Shown here piece after piece: positions 24,671 through 33,590 of a DNA stretch of 64,000 nucleotides (position 1 is the first letter of the stretch; each line of letters begins with the position of its first letter). A program made the position numbers and the translations under genes. A model generated the notes under the pieces. It saw only the letters and a program-made list of their open reading frames with translations, had not been told where the DNA came from and did not search any database. This DNA comes from Callorhinus ursinus (Eukaryota; Chordata; Mammalia; Carnivora; Otariidae). The stretch lies in NCBI RefSeq assembly GCF_003265705.1, contig NW_020312817.1:33567820-33631819 (forward strand), given 5' to 3'.

Positions 24671-26639
24671 CAAAATGTCTCAAGATGAAAAAGATTCTTT
24701 CTTCTCTACTGTGATATTAGGAAAATGACACACTTCACCGCATACATTTAGTCCTATAAACTCTATCATTCCATCATCAAGACTTCTGGATTTAATTCTG
24801 TGACAGTGAACACTAACATACCATCTGAACTACTGTCTGAAAATTTGTCGAACTAAATAGCAGTTAAGGAATATTATCCATTGGCTGGGGCAGGGTATCA
24901 TTCACAATCCGTGTAAGGGTATTTATTTTAAGAAAATTTGACACACATGGAAAGGAACTAATTTTCAGTCCATTATAAATTCTGCCAAAATTAAGTTTTA
25001 TTTTACCACTTGGAAGGTAGGTTTCCTCCTTCTCCCCCCTGCCAACCCCCATGACTTCTTGTGACTTGTCAGCCTTCGCGAGTTTATCATGGCACAACTT
25101 AACCTATTTTTTTACTTTACTTTGCTGGATCTCAAGATAGCACAGCCAGGTTTACAAAATTATTATTATTCCTTATGCTGTCTTCCTCCAAGGTTTGTTC
25201 CTTACATAGAATATTTGTTGGGCTGTTTCCAGTTTTAAATGAGTGTAATTCATCAAGAGATCAACACTCACCAAAGAACTAAAGCACATTCATTTTGAAT
25301 GACTGCTTCTCAGAAGTTCTAAAGCACGCTTTCTTCTTAGACATCACTCCTTTTCATGCTGGCTCATTCCTCCACGAACAACATTTTTAAAAGCACTCGA
25401 TTTGGTAAGAATTTCTCTTTTATCAACTGCCCCTTGGGAGAGACTTCTGTTGGTTCCTACAACCCAGGTCCCTAGAGTCAGATGTTTTACGTCTCCATCC
25501 AGCTTCCTTGTAATCTTACCCTTTATTCCTATGAGCCACCCCCATGACCTGCCACAATTTTTATTTTCTCCTAAATTATAAAGTTGGTTTCTTACGTTTA
25601 CCACAGAGAATCCTGCTTGCTATGCAAGAATGAAAAGAAAGTCTTATAATTAGTGCTCTTTCCTCGTTTGAGCAATACCGTAAAATAACCAAATATTTTT
25701 GTCATCAAGCATTATTTACTACAGCAATCTTTTATTTCCTCAAATCACTAGCACTCATTTACCGAGATATGGTACGTTTCGCTTAAGAATCTCACACTGT
25801 TTTTCACAGGCTGTGCTTACTCCATTTTGGAGGAGGGAGTCCAAATGAAATAGACCTGTTCTCGAAAGCTCCCTACAGGCTTTGTATTTGGAGCAGTGGC
25901 TCCCAAACCACATCAACATCAGCTGGGTTCGAGACCCGCTGATTTGGATAGGGTATCCCTTACGAGGCTCATGTAGGAGACAGAGAAACTCAAGGTCTGC
26001 CTAGGTAGTTTCTCTAGGTCAAGGACAAAAGTGATTTAGCCTTTTCTCTAGTCTTGAAATCTGTTCGTTCTGCTAATTGAACTACCCTAATCAGATCAAT
26101 AATGTCCCTTATCTGCAGTGGGGCAGGTAAGAAATCCATTCCAAAGTGGCCGTGAGCTGCTTTCTCCTCCTTCATCCTGCCTGCTTACTGTGAATCCTGA
26201 TGCAAGAGACACTACTTAGCAAAAGGTAAGTACACCGAAGTAAAAACCATATTCTCAGTGAGTTCATCTATTCTTGACCCAGGCTTAGGTTTTCCCCGTC
26301 AAAGATCATGAAGTCACTGGGAAGAGGTGCCTTCCTATGTTTGGAGACTGGAGAGAACAGGGCGAGACCATTGACCGTCGGAGTCCCTCTTAGTTCACGT
26401 CTCCTGCTTCTGGGGATTTACAATAAACACGATTCCCTGGAAGCCTACATTCTGATCAAGACCAGAAAATAAGCACAAGCGTATTCAAATCCATTCTTAT
26501 CAATTATACTTATCTTCCTTCTCCTTATGAATATGTTAAAGAAGGGAGGATGAGAATTGATCATGGGAAAATAATTAGGTTGAAGACTTATTTTCTCTAA
26601 GCCCATTCCTCGTCCTGTGCTCCCCATGTCAGTAACCAT
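24671..26639. other. unassigned non-coding DNA
   Basis: No confident features. A short 'gcagtggctcccaaaccacatcaac' start near 25893 resembles a MER5-type terminus but dissolves within about 60 bp. Open frames of 77-95 codons have no domains. Confidence 0.4.
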
Positions 26640-27310
26640 GACTGACCAGTTGCACAACCACTCAGCTTTGGAACCAAGCTTCCAACTGGTCTCCGTGCCT
26701 CCTGCCTGGAGTTCCTCCTGTGTCCACCTCACACTGCATCCAATACGATCTTTCCCAAGCTTGTCTCTGATTTTATCGCTCTGCTGATTTAAATCTTGCA
26801 GTGGCTTTCCAGAGCTTTGTGGTTCCTCTCAAATTCCCCAGCTTCTGCACGTGGCCTGGCGCCTGCCTGCTTCTTTTGGCTCATCTTCTGTTCCAGTTCC
26901 ACAAGCATCCTCTACTCTGGTCCCACAAACTCTTTGCCTCTGTTCTCAAGAATTTCCCAGGTGTCATTCTCTTTACTTAAAACCTTTTTATTTTTTTTTC
27001 TCTCTACCCATTTAATTCCTATTCTTCAAGACCAAGCTCTTGAAAAGGACTCCTTCTGATTTCTTAGTAATGAGGATATTTTTTCTCTATGTCTCCAAAG
27101 CACCCTCCGCAGCTATTTAGCACCCGTCATAGGAGATTATACTTGCTGGTTTATGGTTGTGTGTCTTCCACTGGATGTAAAACTCTATGAGAGGAAAGAG
27201 AACATGGCTTTGTCTTTCTATGCCCAGCACCTAGAAGTGTGCATGGAATGTAGAAAGCAATCAAATTGGCTTTTGGAATTAAAAAAGAAATTGAATGAGT
27301 CAATAAAGCA
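26640..27310 (+). mobile_element. L2 LINE, long 3' part
   Basis: One of the best-preserved L2 copies here: 'gcagtggctttccagagctt', 'gttccagttccacaagcatc', 'attcttcaagaccaagctct', 'aaggactccttctgatttct', 'gtaaaactctatgagaggaa' and 'tatgcccagcacctagaagt' occur in consensus order. The 87-codon plus frame at 26796-27059 is within it and is a decayed by-product. Confidence 0.85.
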
Positions 27311-28994
27311 AGTCGATAGATGATGTAAATAAATATCTGAACTTTGCCAGGAAGGCAGACTTGCAAAGCACACTTTCCCACAAACAATTTCTCATGGCTA
27401 AATATCTCCTTTTGCAATCTCGTCTCCAATCTTTCCATCCTGCTGAAACCACATTTTTCAGGCCCAGCCTGCTGACTCTCCCCAGGACTCTAGGTGAGGT
27501 TCATGTCCCTCTGCAATAAACATCGATTGGGTATCATGTACTCTTGTTTAATCAAGCTATCTCATTTCCCTGAACCAATTAACTCAAAATTTCTGTCTCT
27601 TCTGATATGTTTTTCTCAATTAATTAGAAAAGAAAGCAGATTCCCATTAGTGCTCCTGTATCTAAATATGGAAATCATCAGCCACCTCTTTAGCCCCAAG
27701 TATAGGCAGCCCCACTGCCTCGGGATGCTTCTAGCAAATTAAGTGATGAATGAGAGCTACGGAGTCCAAGACCTGAGTGTGAGCCCCAGTCTTCCCACTT
27801 TCAGGTCATGTAGGCTGTGCTACCTCCTCTTTGAGCTTCAGGCTCTTTTCCAGAAAGTTGTAGATTACAGCCTCTTCCAAGTGCAGTTTTGATAGTATGG
27901 CGGGATGTGGTCTGGAAAGCCCCTAAACCCTATCTAGCACAATAGGCTCTCTGGAGATGAGTAGTAATTATGTGTGTCTATATGAAGAGTCTTTCAACTG
28001 ATATTGAATATACCAAATTGCATTGAGTTTTGCACTCCTAGGTCATGGAGTTTTCAATATTTTAAATCAAATTAAATAAAGTATGCAAGACAAGGGTCTC
28101 TTAAGTTCTAGAGAGTAAAAAGGTATTTTTTGCAGCTAGCATCACATTATATAAATTGATGTGCATATCGAGATCACTTGATTTCTTGATTGGAAAACTA
28201 TTGCTGTCCTTCAAACGCAGATGCGGACATAAATGTGAGTGACAGCAAAAGATTCAGGCCTGAACATTTGCCTATATTGTCCTCCCCTTGGCCCATTTAC
28301 TTAATTTTTGCCATTATTTCTTCTTCAATCCTGTTTCTAAGTACTCCATGTTCTTTCTTTGCTCATATTTGGCCTACATCATCATTGAGAAGGCTTTATT
28401 AGACTCCTTCCGTTTACTAAATTCAATCTCCCATGGTTTTCTTGTGTAAACCTTTTCTTTCTGTTCCGATTGTTCTCCATTTACATCACTAGGTCCATCC
28501 TTCCTTTTTCAATTTCCTGCTCAGTGGCCTGGAAGATTGACCTCAAGAACATAATCACCGGGATTTCCTTGCCCTCTGGCTTTCAAATGGGCTCAGTCCT
28601 TTAAGAGCCTCTGGAAACATAGTGATGGCTGGGAGAAGAGCTAGATTGGTATAGTAGATTGCTCCTGCCACAGGCTCTCTCCCTGCCTGGCCATAGTCCT
28701 GGCGGTAGTAGCCACAACTGCTGTTGGACAGACCCACACCCATAGCTCCATTTCTCAGGAGGCGCTATTAACATTATTCCTTCCCCTTATCTTTTCATGT
28801 GTAGGAGTGGTAGAGGCTTCCTGATATCAGAGTTCCGGGGTGCCTCATAAAGTCTTGTTGGACCCTGAGCCTTTCCCCAATATCTATAAAAAGCCGCTTT
28901 ATAAAATCTTTTTTTCAGTTAAATCTCTCCTTTGGAATCTGCCTGATTGATTTTCCATATATCCTCAGTTCAGGAGAAAGATATTTGCCTGCTG
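27311..28994. other. mostly unassigned, with possible MIR and L2 traces
   Basis: A MIR-like sense trace covers roughly 27765-27870 (gagtgtgagccccagtcttcc ... ctacctcctctttgagcttc). A possible L2 scrap lies near 28260-28400. The remainder is unrecognised, and no gene is supported. Confidence 0.4.
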
Positions 28995-29110
28995 AGAGCT
29001 AACTCCAAGGGCTTACAGTGAGTGAGGGGATGAGGTGACTAATTAAGTGATGAAATTGAGGTCTATGGTGGTTAAATTACTTGTCTAACATCACATGGCT
29101 GGTCAATTTA
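28995..29110 (-). mobile_element. MIR fragment (antisense)
   Basis: 'tgaaattgaggtctatggtg', 'gttaaattacttgtctaaca' and 'tcacatggctggtcaattta' match the antisense MIR core. Both ends are lost. Confidence 0.6.
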
Positions 29111-29254
29111 TGGGCAATTCATTCAAATATTTATTGAAACATAGAATTAGTTGGGCAGTGGAGATAAAGATAAAACATCGTTGTTGCCCTTAATAATCTG
29201 TATTTCAGTATAGGGGAGAGATGTATAAACCAATATTTAAAATGTAGCAAGAGT

Positions 29255-29716
29255 CGAGGAACCTGGGTAACTGACTTGGTTAAGAGTCTGACTCTCGGGG
29301 CGCCTGGGTGGCTCAGTCGTTAAGCGTCTGCCTTCGGCTCAGGTCATGATCCCAGGGTCCTGGGATCCAGCCCCTTATCGGGCTCCCTGTTCAGCGGGAA
29401 ACCTGCTTCTCCCTCTCCCACTCCCCCTGCTTGTGTTCCCTCTCTCGCTGTGTCTCTGTCAAATAAATAACTAAAAATCTTAAAAAAAAAAAAAAAAAGA
29501 GTCTGACTCTCGAATTCAGTTCAGGTCATGATCTCAGGGTCATGAGATCAAGCCCTGTGTCTGGCTCCATGCTGGGTGTGGAGCCTGCTTACGAGTCTCT
29601 CTCTCCCTCTGTGTGTGTGTGCTCTCTCTTTCTTGCTCTCTCAAAAAGAAATAAATTAATTAAATTAAAAATAAAAATGAAATAAATTTAAAAAATATTT
29701 AAATATTTAAAAAATG
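29255..29716 (+). mobile_element. older CAN-SINE interrupted by a younger one
   Basis: The left part has a degenerate head (aacctgggtaactgacttgg) reaching 'taagagtctgactctc'. After the inner insertion the body resumes at 29512 with 'gaattcagttcaggtcatga', 'ctccatgctgggtgtggag', a (CT)n tract and a long AT-rich tail. An 18-bp duplication (ttaaaatgtagcaagagt) at 29237-29254 and 29717-29734 brackets the whole unit and proves it was one insertion. Confidence 0.95.
29297..29496 (+). mobile_element. young CAN-SINE with 15-bp TSD, nested
   Basis: Well-preserved SINE with head 'ggggcgcctgggtggctcag', 'cttgtgttccctctctcgct' section, (AAATA)-rich zone and long A-tail. A perfect 15-bp duplication (aagagtctgactctc) at 29282-29296 and 29497-29511 lies within the older SINE. 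It is very similar to the copy at 60232-60431, so both belong to a young subfamily. Confidence 0.97.
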
Positions 29717-30199
29717 TTAAAATGTAGCAAGAGTAAATGCCCAATGTTAAGAATACTGAAGTAAGAAAACCCAATTTAATCTAGGCCTTGCAGATGAAAC
29801 CAAAAGATGAGGTGGGAAGAAGATAGTTCTTTGAGTGGAGGGTAAAGCATGCTGTGAAGTTGTCTTCTTGCGCCATTTTTCTTGCAGCAGATCTAGTGTT
29901 TAGAGCCTTCTCCAAGCAGCATCTGTTTCCTCCTGGACTGCTGCAATGGGCTTCTGGAAAGTAGTATGTGGCCCATGCTTCTCATCCTCTAATCTATCCT
30001 CTATGTTGTGGTCAGAATATTCTTTTCAGAAGCAAATCTGAGACAATTCTCTCCCTAAAAATATTCAAAAACTCTCAGTTTTCCTTAGGATTTAAAAAAA
30101 AAAAAAGCAACTATGGCTAATAAGTACTTAAATGGACTGGTTTCTGCCCCTATCACCAACTTTATCTCTGGCTACCCACCCCTTCTCTCTCTCTTTTCT

Positions 30200-30399
30200 T
30201 TCTTAATTTTTTTAAAATTTTATTTATTTATTTGAGAGAGAGAGAGAGAGAGAGAAACAGCATGAGAGGGGAAAGGGTCAGAGGGAGAAGCAGGCTCCCC
30301 GCTGAGCCGGGAGCCTGATGTGGGACTCGATCCCAGGACTCCGGGATCATGATCTGAGCCGAAGGCAGTCGCTTAACCAACTGAGCCACCCAGGCGCCC
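30200..30399 (-). mobile_element. CAN-SINE inside L2
   Basis: Inverted copy: 'aattttatttatttatttga', a long (GA)n, body, and inverted head 'gagccacccaggcgccc'. A 10-bp duplication (ccttctctct) occurs at 30181-30190 and 30401-30410. The pyrimidine-rich target makes its exact length uncertain. The 64-codon frame on the minus strand is SINE sequence. Confidence 0.93.
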
Positions 30400-30427
30400 T
30401 CCTTCTCTCTTTTTGTCTTCACCTCTA

Positions 30428-30888
30428 CAACAGTCCTCCCTGATCTGTGGTTTTGCTTTCCACAGTTGCAGTTACCCCTGGTTCACTGCCGTCCAGAAGT
30501 AGGTGATCCTCCTTCTGACACATCATCAGAAGGTCAGTGGTTGCCCAACACTACATCATGGTGCCTACGTCAGGCACCTCACTTCATCTCATCATGTAGG
30601 CATTTTATCATCTCACATCCTCCCAAGAAGAGCAAGGGTGAGTATGGTACAGGAAGATATTCTGAGAGCGACCACATTCCCATAACTTTTATTATGGTAC
30701 ATTGTTATAATGCTCTATTTTATTATTAGCTATTGTTGTTAATCTCTTACTGGGCCTACTTTATACATTAAACTTCATCATAGGTATGTATTATAGGAAA
30801 AATATATATATAGGGTTAGTACTATCTGCAGCTTCAGGCATCCACTGGGGGTCTTGGAAAGCATTCCCAGAAATAAGGTGTACCGCTC
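30428..30888 (+). mobile_element. Tigger-like non-autonomous DNA transposon, copy 1
   Basis: Begins 'caacagtcctccctgatctg' and ends in a degenerate version of the other terminus after 'ggcatccactgggggtcttg'. TA dinucleotides at 30426-30427 and 30889-30890 fit the TA target of Tc1/mariner-pogo elements. The interior contains 'tcatctcatcatgtaggcat' and 'ctattgttgttaatctctta', shared with the inverted copy at 41666-42100. The open frames inside are not transposase. Confidence 0.8.
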
Positions 30889-31259
30889 TATGTTTTTCTT
30901 TCAGTTCCTTGAAAATGTTGTTCTCCTCTCACCACCGGACCTTTGCATATTCTGTTCCCTAGCTTTAAAAGCTCCTCTGAACCTCCTGCCATTTCTTTTG
31001 TAATTTCTATAAAAACTTCAAGCGTTAGCCCAAAAATCACTTGCTTGAGGAAGCTACCTCTGAAATCCCGACATAACAACCTATGACTCTTTGCAGCATC
31101 TATCACAATTCTGATGAAGTTAAATATGTTCATTGACATATTTTTCACCTTTTGAGAACTGGTATGATTTCCATTTCTTCACTGCCTTATCCGCAGAAAT
31201 AGATCTAGTGCTGTATTGATGGTAGCAGCTCAATAAATAGTTTTTGAAGTAGTATGGGA

Positions 31260-31800
31260 ATGATTATAAATGGCCTGGACTCCGCGAGGGCATTATGCAT
31301 TAGGGGAATGTGCACCTAAGGTGGAGTGATGATAAATGAGGCTGAAGAAGACTACAAAAGCCAAATTTTGAAGGGCCTTAAATGCATGACGAATCTGGAC
31401 TTACTCTTGAGTGTGATAAGCAGCCATTAATTTTTATCTTTTTTAAGCTTGGACTTGTTCAGGTTTGTTGACTGGCAGAGGAATGGACTGGTACAGAAAG
31501 AAGCTGGAGTCAGGCAGAACAATTAAGAAGCAAATGCAAATATCTGGGAGAGGAGCATACACTAAAGAAGTGTTTCTCAAATTTGTTGCATGTCATGATC
31601 ACATGGACAGCGACTAAAGTCCACAGAGGTCCAGGCTTCTTGAAGTAGGAGAACTCATTTGGCCTTTGTATTTTTACCGATACAAATTTCCTCAGAGGAC
31701 TCTGATAGCAGTACATTTGAGAGCCACTGAAGTAAATTTAAGATAGTAAGATGCAGTCTTGGTAAAGTTGAATGATTTTTTTGAGGTGGGGAATGGGTGC
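31260..31800 (-). mobile_element. L2 fragment (antisense) containing a MER5A-type element
   Basis: Antisense L2 blocks: 'gaagggccttaaatgcatga', 'ggacttactcttgagtgtga', 'gaatggactggtacagaaag' and, beyond the inserted MER5-like element, 'gatgcagtcttggtaaagtt'. Divergence is high and boundaries are approximate. Confidence 0.5.
31568..31731 (+). mobile_element. MER5A-type hAT element
   Basis: The left terminus 'aagtgtttctcaaatttg' and right terminus 'catttgagagccactg' match the inverted repeats of MER5-type Charlie elements at both ends. Length (about 164 bp) fits. An 8-bp duplication is not clear. Confidence 0.7.
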
Positions 31801-32523
31801 AAGTAAGGAGTCCATATTAACTTTTAGATTATGGGCTACCATGGCCAGTTCTGCCGTTGGCTAAAATGGGAAGAGATGATCAGTTTTGCATCTTTATTAA
31901 TGGGATAAAAGTCAGTGTTTTTCTCCTCATTTTATTGGTCTCGGTGCTCTGCAAAATCTGTCCCAGTTGGTCAGTGAAAAGCTGGGGTCAGAATCCCTCC
32001 TGGTACAATAAAAGAGATTATGATAGTTCTCAGTCTATGATAAGGTCTTAAAAATCACAAGTGCATCTTGTGAATCTTAGAATATATTTTTTTCCCCTCT
32101 AAGTGTGTTGCTTCACTGTCAACTTGATTTATCTATGAGAGAAAGCATGTGAAAATCACTGTAGTGCTTTTTATTTTGGTAGTGTTAAGTATTTGCCCAT
32201 TTGTTGCCAAATCTTTCATGATTCACAGAAGTTTAGTATTAGCACCCAAACTCTGGATAATATTAAATCTTGTGAAAGATCAACTGAGAAAGTGTTTATT
32301 TATCATCTGACTTTAAAAAGGTACCACCCATACACTAGTGTGGTGCTAATATTTGCTGATCCTTAATAGTACTACTGAAATTAAAAAAATGTGTTGCAGA
32401 TTTAATATTAGTTCAGCATCTTTATGATGCCTGGAGAACAGTAGATTCCCTGGGATTTGTACTTTAAGAGTAAATATTAGAACCCTCAGTTTGTTTTTCA
32501 GAGTCCATCATCTCTCATGGTTC
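31801..32523. other. unassigned non-coding DNA
   Basis: AT-rich, with no recognised repeat or gene up to the assembly gap. Confidence 0.45.
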
Positions 32524-32623
32524 NNNNNNNNNNNNNNNNNNNNNNNNNNNNNNNNNNNNNNNNNNNNNNNNNNNNNNNNNNNNNNNNNNNNNNNNNNNNN
32601 NNNNNNNNNNNNNNNNNNNNNNN
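32524..32623. other. assembly gap (100 N)
   Basis: Exactly 100 unknown bases, a common placeholder for a gap of unknown size. It abuts a pyrimidine microsatellite, the likely cause of the break. Frames translated across it as poly-Leu, poly-Ser or poly-Glu are meaningless. Confidence 0.98.
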
Positions 32624-32777
32624 TTCTTCTTCTTCTTCTTCTTCTTCTTCTTCTTCTTCTTCTTCTTCTTCTTCTTCTTCTTCTTCTTCTTCTCCTCCTC
32701 CTCCTCCTCCTCCTCCTCCTCCTCCTCCTCCTCCTCCTCCTTCTTCTTCTTCTTCTTCTTCTTCTTCTTCTTCTTTT
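32624..32777. repeat. compound (TTC)n(TCC)n(TTC)n microsatellite
   Basis: About 22 TTC units, then about 16 TCC units (from about 32692), then about 12 TTC units (from about 32741), with no interruptions. It runs directly into 'tttttttaacatataacata', the tail end of the antisense L1 to its right. It therefore most likely grew from that L1's purine-rich 3' tail. Its left end is hidden in the gap. Confidence 0.95.
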
Positions 32778-33029
32778 TTTAACATATAACATATTATTTG
32801 TTTCAGAGGTACAGGTCTGTGATTCATCAGTCTTACACAATTCGCAGCACTCACCATAGCACATACCCTCCCCAATGTCCATCACCCAGCCACCCCATCC
32901 CTCCCACCCCCCACCACTCCAGCAACCCTCAGTGTGTTTCCTGAGATTAAGAATTCCTCATATCAGTGAGGTCATATGATACATGTCTTTCTCTGATTGA
33001 CTTATTTCGCTCAGCATAACACTGGTTCT
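32778..33029 (-). mobile_element. L1 3' end (antisense), tail expanded
   Basis: The reverse complement gives a complete carnivore L1 3' terminus. It contains 'atgctgagcgaaataagtca', the G-rich block (C-rich here at 32885-32925), 'gtgctatggtgagtgctgcg', 'aagactgatgaatcacagac' and 'aaataatatgttatatgtta', followed by the (GAA)n tail. It is truncated at about 33029, where an oppositely oriented L1 begins. Confidence 0.9.
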
Positions 33030-33205
33030 AGAGGGGAGGGGGGTGGGGGGATGGGTTAGCCTGGTGATGGGCATTAAAGAGGGCAAGTTCTGCATGGAGC
33101 ACTGGGTGTTACACACAAACGATGAATCATGGAACACTACATCAAAAACTAATGATGTAATGTATGGTGATTAACATAACAATAATAATAATAAAATAAA
33201 TAAAA
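33030..33205 (+). mobile_element. L1 3' end (sense)
   Basis: G-rich start (aggggaggggggtgggggga), then 'ggtgatgggcattaaagagg', 'gagcactgggtgttacacac', 'atgaatcatggaacactaca' and 'aactaatgatgtaatgtatg', with a tail of AAT repeats. It represents a different L1 3' end type from its left neighbour. Confidence 0.9.
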
Positions 33206-33404
33206 CTATGGTGACTTCTGGGGGAAAAAAAAAGAATAAACATGAGACTGGGCAATATCCAGGAGCAGGAATCAGGAAAGATCCAAAAGATGCAATGGTC
33301 TGTGTTGTTAATATTCCTGTACCTAATTTCACCACACAATACAGTTTGCCCTAAATATATTTTTAGGTAAGATATTAAAATGTCCCTTCATTTGTCATAA
33401 TGAC

Positions 33405-33590
33405 AGACAACCTGGACTAGCAGAAAATACTTGAGTTCTAGTCCAGACACATAACCAACTGTGGGACCTTGAGCTCTTCACTTAACATTTTGTGTGCTTC
33501 GATTTCTCAGCTTTTAATGATGGGAATGGCTAGTCTCTAAAATTGGTTCTTCTTCTGGTTCTACAATTCCGAGATTCTGGGTTCTATCGA
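33405..33590 (+). mobile_element. MIR SINE
   Basis: 'gagttctagtccagacacat', 'aactgtgggaccttgagctc', 'cacttaacattttgtgtgct' and 'gatttctcagcttttaatga' follow the MIR order, with loss of the 3' end. Confidence 0.75.

Larger units (their letters stand above)
29115..29870 (-). mobile_element. L2 fragment (antisense), host of nested SINEs
   Basis: It begins with the reverse complement of the L2 3' end (attcattcaaatatttattg) and continues into 'gttgttgcccttaataatct'. It is then interrupted at 29255-29716 by a SINE that itself contains another SINE, and resumes with 'aaatgcccaatgttaagaat...ctaggccttgcagatg'. The right boundary is approximate. Confidence 0.6.
29871..31255 (+). mobile_element. L2 LINE split by a SINE and a Tigger-like element
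   Basis: The left part (to about 30199) reads as sense L2: 'ctggactgctgcaatgggct', 'ctaatctatcctctatgttg', 'gacaattctctccctaaaaa'. After the SINE and the DNA transposon it resumes near 30891 with 'tttctttcagttccttgaaa', 'ggacctttgcatattctgtt' and 'gcgttagcccaaaaatcact', ending at 'gtagcagctcaataaatagt'. The two halves join in consensus order. Confidence 0.75.

Noticed and set aside
28555..28743. 62-codon minus-strand frame with a plausible N-terminus
   Set aside because: No family resemblance; its length is within chance expectation in DNA of this composition.
32491..32885. Long open frames translated as poly-Leu, poly-Ser/Pro, poly-Glu/Gly and poly-Arg across the gap
   Set aside because: They consist of the pyrimidine microsatellite and unknown bases; there is no independent coding evidence.
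32778..33205. Single L1 with twin-priming inversion
   Set aside because: Both halves contain the same 3'UTR region and each has its own tail, which twin priming does not produce.
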